A stretch of DNA of 64,000 nt from contig WTPW01000433.1 in the NCBI GenBank assembly GCA_009809945.1, positions 364,850-428,849 on the forward strand. The letters are read 5' to 3'. How positions within the stretch are numbered: position 1 is the first letter of the stretch; every line of letters starts with the position of its first letter. Origin of the DNA: Gigaspora margarita. Taxonomy: Eukaryota; Glomeromycota; Glomeromycetes; Diversisporales; Gigasporaceae. The translations under genes were made by a program, and so were the position numbers. The notes below the pieces were generated by a model. The model had not been told where the DNA came from and did not search any database. It saw only the letters and a program-made list of their open reading frames with translations. Shown here in pieces: positions 1 through 11,009 of the stretch.

Positions 1-407
1 GCAGCTAAGCTAATAAAAATTTGATAGCTTTACAAGACATAGAATTTAATTAGCTTGAATTATTGCTTGTAGAATATTTGCTTTAGTAATATAGAGCTGT
101 ATATATTGCAATTAAATGAAGCTTCTAAAATCAAGTACTTTAATATAAAAATAAATAAATATAGAATTCATTATAGCTGAAACTAAAATAAACAAATATA
201 CAATAAATTAACTTAGAAAATTGCTTAAAAAAGAAGTTATTAAATCGAACCAAATATCTAAAAATAGAGTCAAGTTAACTCAAATTACTTAATTGCTGAT
301 TTGTATATGATTAACATAATGTTTATATTAGAATTTGTACAAATATTACAGTTAGAGAATATACCAACTATCAGATATTGGTATTATTGATTGCACCTTT
401 TATAGTA
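1..407. other. AT-rich intergenic DNA, nothing recognised
   Basis: Very AT-rich sequence with no open frame of note and no inverted or tandem repeat that I could delimit. It ends at the TA that flanks the first terminal-inverted-repeat element. Confidence 0.4.
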
Positions 408-1866
408 CAGTCAAACATCCCTAAATACAACCTCTCTAAATGCATAACTCTCTAAATGCATGGCTCGACTTGGTCCCAACTCATATGTTACTTATCCCTT
501 AAACCATATTCCAGGCAAATTTGCCTAGAAAATTAAAAAGTATTTATAATTTTTTAAATAAAACAAAAATTTATTAAGAATATAGGGTATACTTTCTTGA
601 TAAAATTCTTTTTTTAAAACATATTTTATAAACTTTCTTAGAAAAACTTTAAAGTTTTTATTTAAAAATTTTTATTATAGAATTTTTCTTTAACTTTTCT
701 TAAATTTTATATATTCTTGTCTATAAAAAAATTTTCACTTCAATACAAGTCTTAATTTTTACAAGTAAATCACAAAAGTTGCAATAATAAAAGTTGTAAT
801 TCTTTTTATAAACTACAATATGTATTAAAAACAGAGAGCTAGAGCTAATATTTATAGAGTTCGCCAAGAATTAGTGATAATTTTTTTTGGTTAAAATTTT
901 TTTTAAAATTGTCTATTTTTAGCTTATAAGCAACTTATACTTTTTTTCTTATAATATAAAATTAAATTTTACTAAAATATAATCCTTATTTTCAAATATT
1001 ATTAAATAAAATTTTATTTTAATATTTTAATTTTTAAAAAAAGTAGATCATAAGTATATTTATAGTATTTTTCTAGGCAAATTTGCCTAGAACAGCCTAC
1101 AGATTAAGGGATAGATTTTTATCTCTCTAAATTACAAGTTTTTTTTATCAGCATTTTGCCATGGATTTAGAGAGATCTGACTATATACAACACTAATCAA
1201 ATAATTCTAGAATTTGGAAATATATAAATTATATATATATTAGCCAATCAAATCATAACTTTGAAAATTAAATATTTAAATAGAAGTAATAGTATTGAAA
1301 ATCAAAAATTAAATAATAGTATTAAAATATATGATATAATAGGACTCCGGACATCTCTCATATAGTCATAACTGGGTTTTGGCCAATTTTGATCAAATTT
1401 GCTAAAAATGACAAAATTGTATTTGTTTAAATAATTTTTGATCTAGTGATCAGAATTGAATAAACTTTATTTGTTAGATATGCCTTAGAAAGCTTTATTT
1501 TAAAAAAAATTTCATTCAGATTGGACCACTGGATGCAGTGTTGTTACTTAGCCACTTGACTAGCCAATAAGCATGGCCAATAGCTGTGACTATTGGCCAA
1601 AAAATTTATTGGCCAATTTGGTCAACAATATAAAATAGTAAATTGAGTACCATGACTAGTAGATCCTATGATTAATAAGAATTAGATTCTCATATATTAT
1701 ATTTGAGTACTAGTATATTATTATTATTTTGCTTTATTGTTATATAGCATTACATAATAATTACCTCCAATATTAATTATAAGCAACATATGAGTTGGAA
1801 CCAAGTTGAGCTATGCATTTAGAGAGTTATGCATTTAGATAGGTTGCACTTAGAGAGGTCTTACTG
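408..1866. mobile_element. TA-flanked TIR element (mariner-type, non-autonomous)
   Basis: The left end CAGTCAAACATCCC and the reverse complement of the right end CAGTAAGACCTCTC stay alignable for about 80 bp, including two 'CTCTCTAAATGCAT' motifs in each arm. Both sides are flanked by TA. CAGT ends and a TA target are typical of Tc1/mariner elements. No transposase frame survives. A second inverted repeat lies inside (about 494-1113), with the palindromic core AGGCAAATTTGCCT at both ends, and looks like a nested element. Confidence 0.8.
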
Positions 1867-1868
1867 TA

Positions 1869-2511
1869 CTTATATAAAAAATATAGTAAAAGTTGTATAA
1901 AAGAACACAGCCCTTATGTACATAGCAGAGATCAAAAAAAATATATAAGACCTATTCTTTTGCTCAATAAAAAAATAACTCAGTTAAGTTCTTGATTTTG
2001 AAAAACATTTAGTAGAAGTAAGTTCTCCAAGTAGTTATTTCTTTAATCATTAATTTATACAAGAATAAATCATTCGTAGCAAAAGTTATCTTCATCTTTC
2101 TTGTCACCATGATTTTGTCATACCCATATTATCGATTGAGAAAAATAGAGAAAGAAAGTTACTATTAGTAATCAAACTCTTTTTATATTAAACATTTAAT
2201 CAAATATCAATAATATTGCATATTACCATTGTTTTATGATTATATTGCTTAATTAGAAATTATAAAGCCTTATAACACATGATTCTGAAATAAGTGAAGT
2301 ACCCAAAAAGAGAATAAATAGAACTATTAGTACTAGAAATTATAACATAAATCAAGTAAGCTTCAACTAGAAGTAAAAACAAATTTAGCTGAACTCAATA
2401 CTACCTATACAAGACTCAAGTCCAGAAAACTTAGACCAAGTCTTACTACACTACAATTGATGCCAACTAATTTTAGAGTTTTGGCCTTGCATATTAAATT
2501 AGACATTATAG
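1869..2511. other. AT-rich intergenic DNA, nothing recognised
   Basis: No coding frame, tandem repeat or clear terminal repeat was found between two TIR elements. Confidence 0.35.
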
Positions 2512-2513
2512 TA

Positions 2514-2663
2514 CAGTTTTCCTCCTCTATAATCATGCAGTTTGTATTAATAAAATTAGTGATTATAAAAGAGTGCGATTATATAGAAGTTTTTCTATAA
2601 GTATTTTAATAAATTGTCTCAGAGTTGTGATTATATAGGAGGTAATTATAGAGGAGGAAGATA
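2514..2663. mobile_element. Short MITE with CCTCCTCTATAAT ends
   Basis: The left end contains CCTCCTCTATAATCA and the right end its inverted counterpart (TAATTATAGAGGAGG). The last few terminal bases do not match well, so the exact ends are approximate. It resembles the larger TA-flanked element at 25769-26823, whose ends read CAGTTATCCTCCCATATAAT. Confidence 0.55.
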
Positions 2664-2908
2664 TATTAGTTATATTTGGAGTTAGTTGGTAATAACCTAT
2701 TATTTCGCACTTTTACAATATATATATATATACATATATATTTATTGTTATACAGCACAGGAATCTAAAAACTCTAAAGACAAAATATACAATAGGCCAC
2801 TATTGTGTTAGTTACCTTTTTATATAAAACTAGTCAAAATATTATATACCTATATATATTTGTACTAATGTTCTGACCTGGGTAAGTATTATCTGAGTCA
2901 TCCACTGG

Positions 2909-3897
2909 CAGTGTTGCACATTGTCATTTAAAATAAATGACACCTTGTCATATAACAAGTCATTTTTGTCATAAAAAAATCATTTATTTTTTTATGACTA
3001 TACTTGTTATTTATATAATTTATAGGTTGCTTGATAGCTAAAGGCAATACCAATATATGTTCTTTATAGTTATGCACCATACTGAAATAAGAGACAAAAC
3101 AATAAACTTGCTATTGCAATGTGTAGTTGAATTAGTTGGTTTTGGAATTAACTATCTTAATTCCTACTATAATTTTCTATAAAAATTTTGTTACTAAACT
3201 TGTTAGCAATCATAATAACACACAGTATTGGAATTAACAGTTGTGGTTTCTATCTAATTAAATGTAAAAATTTGTTACAAAACTTATTGACTATTGTTGT
3301 ATTGTAGTAATTTCTATAAAAAAAATCATGTGCGCACATATATACATCAATACTTGACATTATGGCATTTAATATTTGGTTGATTCATTCATTATCATTT
3401 TGTCATAGGTTGTATAACCAATTAAAAGCATCAATAATAATCCAATTGCTACATTAGTTTTAGTACAGTACATTGATCACATTTTGAATATAACCATGAT
3501 TTATTGGTTAGTAGATTATATATAAAGCTACAAACTACAAGAATCACTGAGAAAATTAATAATTATTAGATAACTTGGATGGAAAAATTCCAACCAAAAA
3601 TTTACCAAAAATGAAAAATCTAGAAATTAATCATATAAATCTTTAGTGGAATGTAATTTTTCTTAGTATTTGCTAATATATTTTAATAAATCATACTTTT
3701 TTTATCTATTGTAGAACAATTAGTTTATTGTCATTTATTTGTCATTTTAATGTTATTTATAAAAATATTTTTTATGACTTTTCATTTGGTTTTGTACAAA
3801 ATTTTATTATAATAAATGACATTGTTATTTTAAAATAACATATCATTCATTGTTATTTTTATAAAAATTTTTATGATCTTGTCATTTGCAAATACTG
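2909..3897. mobile_element. hAT-type element with 8-bp target duplication
   Basis: The element begins CAGTGTTGCA and ends with the imperfect inverse TGCAAATACTG. It is flanked on both sides by the identical 8-bp TCCACTGG (2901-2908 and 3898-3905). An 8-bp duplication with CAGTG-type ends is the hAT signature. There is no transposase. Motifs of the type TGTCATTTAAAATAAATGAC are frequent near both ends. Its central part (about 3215-3720) is shared with 45062-45535. Confidence 0.82.
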
Positions 3898-3949
3898 TCC
3901 ACTGGTAGGCAGGTGACCCAGATTGAATTATGGCCCACTTGGGTAGTTA

Positions 3950-4465
3950 ACCTGTTGGTCACCTATGGGTCGACCTGTGGGCCAACCTGTGGGTCACCCA
4001 TGGGTTAACCCTAGGGTATGGCAAAAAAAGCCCAGTTTATTTTTGAATTTTTGCAGGCTATAAAAACAATATTACACAATTGGTATTAAATTAAAATTAG
4101 TATATATTATTAGTATAATAAATATACCTTTACCAAATAGGCTTTATTTGTATCTCTTACATGTCTGCTACCAGTAGCAAGTCTTCAAATCAGATGAATC
4201 AGGCCCAAGCCCAGCTTGGCCCAGCCTGATTTATTTGACTTTGGAGACTTGCTACTAGCAGCAGACATATAAAAGATACAATTAAAGCCTATTTGGTAAA
4301 AATGTATTTATTATACTAATAATATATACTAATTTTAACTTAGATACCAATTGTATAATATTGTTTTTATAGCCTTCAAAAATTCAAAAATAAACTGGGC
4401 TTTTTTTGCCCATCCTAGTTAACCCACAGATCACCTATATGGGTGACCCGTATGGGTTAGCTATA
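3950..4465. repeat. Large palindrome (foldback) with GGGTSACC-rich ends
   Basis: Two arms of about 250 bp face each other around position 4208. The inner arms (4019-4412) include AAAAAAAGCCCAGTTTATTT and its inverse. The outer parts hold several degenerate GGGTCACCYATGGGT motifs. The sequence left of the hAT insertion (about 2869-2908, with ACCTGGGTAAG) looks like the detached left end of the same element. Confidence 0.65.
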
Positions 4466-4490
4466 AACTATATATACAGGCTGTATTATA

Positions 4491-4745
4491 TGGGCTTGGT
4501 GCTACAGAAAAGAGGGAAATCAACAAAATTTTGAAAATTAATTTTTTTATATAAATTAATTTAGAATACATTTAGAATCATTTTTTACTTAAAACATAAA
4601 AGTAGTTGTATTAATAAAATTTTGCAATATAGTTCTTCAAAATTTATAATTTCTTATAGCTTATTATAAAATTTATAACATAAAAATTAATTTTCCAAAG
4701 ATCTTTTTTTTGTTGATTTCCCCCTTTTCTGTAGCACCTAGCCCA
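4491..4745. mobile_element. TA-flanked TIR element, GGTGCTACAG family
   Basis: The left end TGGGCTTGGTGCTACAGAAA and the inverted right end TGGGCTAGGTGCTACAGAAA match closely, with TA on both sides. A second copy at 22815-23784 shows the same 255-bp sequence split by a 724-bp insertion, so this copy serves as the empty site. Confidence 0.85.
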
Positions 4746-4747
4746 TA

Positions 4748-5428
4748 TGTACATTGTGAAGGGCTCTTACTATATGATTATTTTATTTGTCCACTTTAGA
4801 GAATTTTATTGTTATGATAGTACTATTTCCTCTATAATAATTTGTTGATAGTGGAATTGGTAAGCCCCAAATAGAATAATTAATGTGCTACAGTGATTTC
4901 AGGTCCAAGCACATGCAAACTGTAAATACCAGGGCCACAATCTGTTCTTGCACCTGGCACTATGCAGCTAATGTTTGTTTATTACCTCTTTTGATAGATT
5001 TTACACATGCTTATAGCATGATAATTTTGCTCACTATCACTATATCCTGATTTTGTATCTAGCTTTTCATTTAAATTGTTTGTTTGTTCACACTTTTGCC
5101 AAATAATGTATTTAGCCCAGTCTTGGTATTACTAATACAATGGTACTAGCACATATAAGTTTGGCTTCACAACAAACAAAAAGCCCAAAAAGCCCATTGT
5201 CACCTCCAAGTATGCCTTGAGACATAAAGAGCCACTTCTGACTTTTGCTTGAAGAAATTGAAGCCATAATGAGTCAGAATAAATTTAATAGAGTTAGTCT
5301 AAATAGTCTAAATTTTATGTATTTATCAAGAGGGGAAAAAGCATATAATATCCTTTTTATTTTAATAAAGTATAACTTAGGGAGTTCAATACTGTTTACA
5401 ACAAATGTATTGCTATTTTTTTTTTTTT
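4748..5428. other. Intergenic DNA, nothing recognised
   Basis: No gene is supported. A 61-codon open frame (5245-5430) runs into a poly-T tract and has no family features, so it is left out. Confidence 0.35.
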
Positions 5429-5592
5429 AGTATTTGTAGCAACTATATTTATAACTCAAAATTTTACTCAGGTAACTCCTGTTATACTTCTAACAAAAAA
5501 TGAAACTCCAATTTTAATTCTAACTCTATTCTTAATTTTAACCTAACCCTAATGATTTTATAGGTATTATGTAACAGGTTGTTACAAATAGA
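5429..5592. mobile_element. MULE-like MITE with telomere-like internal block
   Basis: The left end AGTATTTGTAGCAAC and the inverted right end TCTATTTGTAACAAC form a short TIR. The flanks are poly-T on both sides, so a 9-bp duplication cannot be told from a T run. The interior carries TTCTAACAAAAA and CCTAACCCTAAT, shared with elements at 20350, 36035, 51236 and 60642. Confidence 0.55.
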
Positions 5593-5695
5593 TTTTTTTT
5601 TTTAATACACATATAATAAAATAGTCAATCAAAAACTTTAGTAATATTATAATTAAAATATTTATGATTAAAATACATTGAGGTACTATATTATT
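5593..5695. repeat. Fragment of the F-box intergenic spacer
   Basis: The sequence ATAATAAAATAGTCAATCAA and what follows matches the spacers downstream of the F-box copies (51489 onward and 60887 onward). It continues at 7374 after the TIR element at 5696-7373, so the spacer is the target of that insertion. Confidence 0.7.
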
Positions 5696-5778
5696 GTAAA
5701 CACCTTTTAAAAATTTGTGTAGAGTTAAAAAGTAAGATAAAAAGCTATAAATAATTCTATAAATTAAGTAAATCTATA

Positions 5779-6403
5779 GACCTTAGAGTCAATAGTTTAG
5801 CAGTTAAACTCCAAGGTTGCCAATCAAAGATTGCTGGTTCAAGTCCACCTAAGAGCAAAATTGAATTTGTATTAGAACCCGATTTGGAATAACTGAAGTT
5901 ACCAACTTAGCAGAAGGCTGTGAGGATCATGTAACAGTATTGTCGGTAGCAGCAATCTGGCCCATTGACAATAGGACCAGTGGAAGTCAAACCCGTATTG
6001 ATGGTCAGGGCTCTACGTAGGAGTCGAGATGCTGGTGCAACTTCTTACAAATAAGCGGTGAAGCAAGGACTGGTCTAGATGGATATAGGCAGAACTGAAA
6101 CACCGTGGGAAAACAGGGACCCAGGACATCAAATGATGGATACACCCTATCTGGACTTGGATTTGCCAGGGCTGGCTATGCAGACCAAGGATCAATGCGC
6201 CTGAAATAGAGCACTTTAAGTATATACAACTGTTTGGTTTGGATAGTTAGTGGTAGTGGTTTAAGGAATATGCCTTAATACAGAGTTGGTTTGGATACGG
6301 CCTAACCACAAGTGGAAGCCTCAGTAACTGTGCCCCATTAACGTAACATTTGGATCTGCAGTTGGTGGTGTATATTGTTGGGATTAGAAGTGAAGAGAAA
6401 AAA
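5779..6403 (+). mobile_element. tRNA-derived SINE with 18-bp target duplication
   Basis: The head (about 5781-5860) has a pol III B-box-like GGTTCAAGTCC, an A-box-like TAGTTTAGCAGTT with a D-arm stem AGTTTA/TAAACT, and CTTAG/CTAAG end pairing, all as in a tRNA. An unrelated body of about 530 bp follows and ends in an A-rich tail. The whole unit is bracketed by a perfect direct repeat, AAATTAAGTAAATCTATA, at 5761-5778 and 6404-6421, as expected for LINE-driven retrotransposition. It would be transcribed by RNA polymerase III. At 625 bp it is long for a SINE. Confidence 0.82.
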
Positions 6404-6967
6404 AAATTAAGTAAATCTATATTTTTAAAAAAAAAAAGTTTATAAAATTCTATATAATATTTTTTAAGATAATTAAAATTAGTAATTTTATGTAATATTA
6501 CACAAGTATGAAAATAGTAATATTAAAAAATTAGTTACTATAATTACTATATATTAAAAGTTAATTTTTATTAAGCAAATTAAATATAATTATTAATTAA
6601 AATTTGTTTAGCATAATAAATTATATGATTCTGAAGAATTTTTTTTATTAAGAAAAAATTGTAATTTCATAGTCAAAATTTTAAGTTAGAAGTGATTTTT
6701 CAAAATATATGTTTCACTTTAGATTTTACATTACACCTAATCCTACATCCTGATTAGTCGATCAGAGGGTAGTGATGCATTTCACTAGCGATGAATATAA
6801 ATTTCTAAAATTAAATTTTATTGAAAATATAAAAGTTAAATTATTAAATTTAAAATTAATAAATTTATAAATATATAGTAATTACTATATTTAGTTATTT
6901 AATAAATATTTTTCAAAAATTAAAAATGTTAAAAATATATATAATTTGTTATACTAAATAAATATTA

Positions 6968-7080
6968 ATAATCAAGCACAAATATTGCGCAGGGTGTAAT
7001 TTTGAATTTTGGTCTAAATTAAGCTTAATTCAAGCCAAAATTTGAAATAATGCCCTTGTGCATTATTTTGCACTTATATA
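6968..7080. mobile_element. Palindromic MITE centred on AAGCTT
   Basis: Two arms of about 56 bp face each other around AAGCTT, with terminal AAGCAC and GCACTTATA. A second copy of the same family, with clean TA flanks, lies at 33948-34062. Confidence 0.72.
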
Positions 7081-7373
7081 GCAATAAATATGCTTAGCTT
7101 ATTTAATAAAAATATGCTTATCTTACTTAATAAAAATAAAGTTTTATATATATTAAAAATTAGTGACCAGATTTATATTCGATCTATATTAAAAACTAGG
7201 TTTTAGTACTTATCTAATAATTAAAATTTTACTTATTTTAAAAATATTTATAGGATTTTAGAAACTTTTTTTATTTAAAAGATATAGATTTACTTAATTT
7301 ATGTTATTATTTATAGCTTTATATCTTACTTATTTAACTCTATACAAATTTTTAAGTGTCTGCAATAATATGG

Positions 7374-7900
7374 TACCATACTGTACTTCAGTGTTTATTG
7401 GTTAAAATGAATAGTTAATATTTGAAACCCATTTTAATTAAAGTAAAAGTTTATACTTATCCACAATCTAGTGATATATTATAAATTAGATCTCTATAAA
7501 TGCACCCTCAAAATGAAATACCTTACCAAAAAAATGCAATCTTTAATACTGGTCCAAATATTTATATATTAGTTCTCTATAATAGAATTTATTGTAGGTT
7601 TTCACTGTTTTAATGTCTGGTCCTCTTGGTTTTATTCAAAAAGACTTGACCTATTTAGATTGAAATAAAGTTATAAATTTTATTTTATTATAGTTTTACA
7701 ATATCAATATAAAGAAATAAAAAATCTAACTAATTTAAATTGTTATAATTTGTATTAAGATTATAAAGATTTAAATTTATGTTTTTAAAAAAAGTTTATC
7801 AAAGTGTAAAGTTAAAATTTATCTTTTTTAAAAAATTATAAGTATAATATTTTTTGTATTCTATTTAATATATAAATTATTTTTTTTTACAATAATAAAA
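7374..7900. repeat. F-box intergenic spacer, continued
   Basis: Matches 51560-52060 and 60960-61490, including ATCTCTATAAATGCA, AAAAGACTTGACC and the A-rich block after it. It breaks off at about 7900 and the spacer resumes near 11010, so about 3.1 kb was inserted here or the copies rearranged. Confidence 0.75.
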
Positions 7901-8364
7901 TAAGGTTTATATAATTTAACACATGTATATAAAACAGGATCCAAACAATATATATAGAGGTTACATTATCTTTAATATAAACTTTTTAAATTTTTTATTC
8001 ACTTTTTATTAGAGCTATTTAAATATATTTTACATAAAGCTTTAATTTAATTAATTTTATCCAATTAGCAAATATAATATTATATTTTATTTCAAAAAAA
8101 TTTTTTAAAAAAAACACCTTTTATAATTTTTTTTCAAAAAATTTTTTTTTATAAAATTTTTTTCAAAAAATTTTTTTTATATAAAATTTTTTAAAAAATT
8201 TTTTTGTATAAATTTTTTTTTATTTATTTATTTATTTTGTTATTAAATTTTAAATGTAACCTTTATAAAACTTATTAATTTTATTTACTTTTAATAGCAT
8301 AATATTAAAAGCTTTTATCTAGTTTAAATATAATCTGTTGACCAATATCCACTTTTCAAATATA
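7901..8364. other. Poly-T/poly-A rich DNA with a decayed MITE end
   Basis: Contains CAGGATCCAAACAATATATA at about 7936, resembling the left end of the 6-bp-duplication MITE at 49265. A later ATGTAACCTTTATAA is a partial inverse. Most of the rest is T and A homopolymer runs. Confidence 0.4.
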
Positions 8365-8649
8365 CTGTATGTGTCTGAAAATATACTACCTTTTTTGGCC
8401 AAAAAATTACATGAAAAAATGTAGTTAGCTTATTTTCGAAATATTGAGTTTTTTAAAAAAATTAAAAAACATACTAATAAAAAATTGTCCAAATGATACC
8501 AAAATTTACTATAGGTGTATTTTAATGTTCTGAACAAGTTTGCTTAATGGTTTACCTAGTAACATTTGAACTTTTATATATAGCAACTGCTAACCTATTT
8601 TTTAAGATTTTTAAAAAATCAGGGGTAGCTTATTTTTGGACATATATAG
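8365..8649. mobile_element. TA-flanked MITE, AAATAAGCTACC family
   Basis: The left end CTGTATGTGTCTGAAAATA and the inverted right end CTATATATGTCCAAAAATA are flanked by TA. Related ends occur at 20072, 20999 and 23165. Confidence 0.78.
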
Positions 8650-8651
8650 TA

Positions 8652-9889
8652 ATATTTTTGTAAAAAAAGTAATCTTTTTTAACCAAAATTTTAATATAAT
8701 CTCTAAATGTATTATTTAGGTTCTCATTTAATGTAGCCACCTGAAAAACCAATCATATAATAGAATCAGATATAATGTAAAATTGAAAAAATAGGAATAT
8801 TTTAAAAATTACTTGTAACTATATTTTTGCTTATAAAACCACTTTTCATGTTCTAACAAAAAAATTTCATACAAAATTTTACTATAAAACTCCTTATTTT
8901 ACTCATGCATTACTCTTATCTCACACAAACCCTAATTAATTTGTTTTGATTGTTTTGATTTCATATTTTATCAAATCTTATTAGTTGATCAAGATGTCAC
9001 ATCTAATTTTTTATTATATGATTTTCATAATTACACAAATCAATAATATTATGTTTTAAATTTTTTTTCTAAAGTCTTAGTCATAACACATAATGTAAAA
9101 CAACTAGGCACCTGGGCTTCAACAAATTGAACAGTATAGGAAGTATAAAAAACTAATATCATCTGGTAATGTGCGACCTCTTCAAAGATGAACAATTATT
9201 TTGCCATTTCTCACATTATTCTTTTGGAGTTTTTAAGATCTTGATGTAAAAAATAGCTTGTTAGATGTGTATGAGTGAGAATTTTCTTTAAAATGCATTT
9301 TTGAAAATGATATCTTATAAAATGTAGAACATTAAAAAAAAACAATTTTATACTATATAGATAGTGATTTTTCTAATTAAGTTTTCTCTTTTTTTTTTTA
9401 GCAAAGAAATTTATAATAAATAAATAAGTTCAAAATAATTATTATGGTTATTAATTTTTCTTAGTTTACAATATTTGTAAAATTTAAGTTTCTAAAAAAC
9501 TTTTTCAATCTTTTATATTGGTCATATTGTACTACTAATTTCAAATTTGTTTCATTTTGGTGTCCAATATTTATGATGATAACTTTTTAGTGAGCTTTTC
9601 AATTAATTTCTAGATATATGCAGAATTTTTATTTCAAAATGTTCCAAGATATCCTCTTTTTCAAGTTTAGTTTGGTGTGTTCTACCTGATTTTGAAGGTT
9701 GAATCCCAAATCAAACAATGGTTTAAATATTTTTGTTAGCAATGCTAATTGATCTTTATGTATAGAATTAATGATTATATTGTAAATTTAATATTTTATT
9801 TAAATAAATTAATAAAATTTTTACAATTATAAATCAAAAAAAAGTTTCTTTTTTTTAAAAAAAAATTATTAAAATTATAATATAATGTG
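8652..9889. other. AT-rich intergenic DNA with one shared block
   Basis: No gene seen. About 8820-8940 carries the GTTCTAACAAAAAAATTTC block followed by AAACCCTAATTAA, also found inside the MULE-like elements. I could not find ends for an element here. Confidence 0.4.
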
Positions 9890-10590
9890 ATGCACTATCC
9901 CAATACAATTTTAATTACTCAAAGTATTCTAAGATCTAACGAAGCTAATGTGCTGTTCTTGCAAAAATGTACCATAAACTTTTCATCTTTATCATCTAAG
10001 TTTATTATTCCAACTAAGATCTAGAGAATTAATTAACACACTCACAAAGTCATCAGCTAATGCTTTTTGTTTTTCTGGTCCAAGTTTATCTAGAGAAGCC
10101 TATGTATAAAGTTCATTAGCTAATGCTTTGTATTCTTTGATCTAAGTTTATTATTCTAACTATGATTTAGAACTAACATCCAAAGAAGTCAACAGTAAGT
10201 CAACATACAAAGTACATCACTAGTACTTTTTTTCTATTCTTTATTCAACTAAAATTCAGTGAAGCTATATGGTGTTCTTACAAAGTGCTTTTTGTCATTT
10301 ATTAATTATTCAGTATAATGCTCTTGTAAGTTCTTGTAAAGTGCTTTCTATCCTTCTATTAATTATTCTAACTAAGATCAGCGTGATGTTCTTACAAGTC
10401 TTGCAAAGTACATCGGCTAATGCTTTTAGTCCTTATAATCCATGATATTTTAGATCCAGGGAAGTCAATGCGGTGCTTGCAAAGTGCATAAGCTAGTGCT
10501 TTTCATACTTCTGAACCAACAAAAATCTATAATTTAGAAAAGTCAAAGTGATATTCTTGCAGGTGCATCAGCTAATGCTTTTCTTTCTTC
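9890..10590 (-). pseudogene. Decayed RNI-type LRR array
   Basis: Read on the minus strand, this stretch repeats degenerate forms of AAAGCATTAGCTGATGCAC...TGCAAGAA...CTTTGACTT. That is the coding repeat of the LRR array at 29524-30345 (ALADALCKNSTLTSL). The best-preserved starts (10414, 10491, 10570 on the plus strand) are 77-79 bp apart, against 84 bp in the live array. Stops and indels occur in every unit, so no protein is possible. No kinase domain was recognised next to it. I infer a fragment of a kinase-LRR gene or a solo LRR gene. Confidence 0.65.
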
Positions 10591-10884
10591 CCAATGATAA
10601 CATAAAAATAGGCTGTTAACAGTTTTATAAACTTATATAGATATGGTGTTAAATCTCAGTGCAAAAGTTTACCACTACATTAAATTTTTATATGAAGTTT
10701 GACTTACAATACTATAAATTATGAAACAGAAGGGCATTTTTGAAGGCGAGATTCTTTTCGAACTCATTATTTTCCTAGTTTAAACATAAGGATAAATAAA
10801 GCATTTGTCTTGCTAAATCATTTCATATGGTCCAGAATGTGGTTTCTTTAGGAAACAACGATTAAAAATGGCCTACCGTTGTAA

Positions 10885-10942
10885 TTTACTATGAAAATTG
10901 AGAATTTTATATACGAGTCGATCACTCAATTTTCATAGTAAA
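10885..10942. repeat. 18-bp inverted repeat
   Basis: TTTACTATGAAAATTGAG (10885-10902) is perfectly inverted at 10925-10942 with a 22-base loop. It could form a hairpin; no function is evident. Confidence 0.7.
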
Positions 10943-11009
10943 AAATTTATTTACCTGATCTGCGTGCAATCTCGATCAACTGTTATAGAACACATTACAA
11001 CCCAATAGT

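Larger units (their letters stand above)
5696..7373. mobile_element. TA-flanked TIR element with ~95-bp arms, interrupted by a SINE
   Basis: The left end CTATATTATTGTAAACACC and the inverted right end CCATATTATTGCAGACAC are followed by about 95 bp of alignable arm, flanked by TA at 5694 and 7374. The F-box spacer continues on both sides, which confirms the boundaries. The left arm is split by the SINE at 5779-6403, and the interior also holds a palindromic MITE at 6968-7080. Confidence 0.8.

Noticed and set aside
5781..5860. Functional tRNA gene
   Set aside because: The acceptor and anticodon stems pair poorly, and the sequence is joined to a 530-bp body with an A tail and an 18-bp duplication, so it is a SINE head.
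6013..6195. 60-codon minus-strand open frame
   Set aside because: Falls in the body of the SINE and has no protein features.
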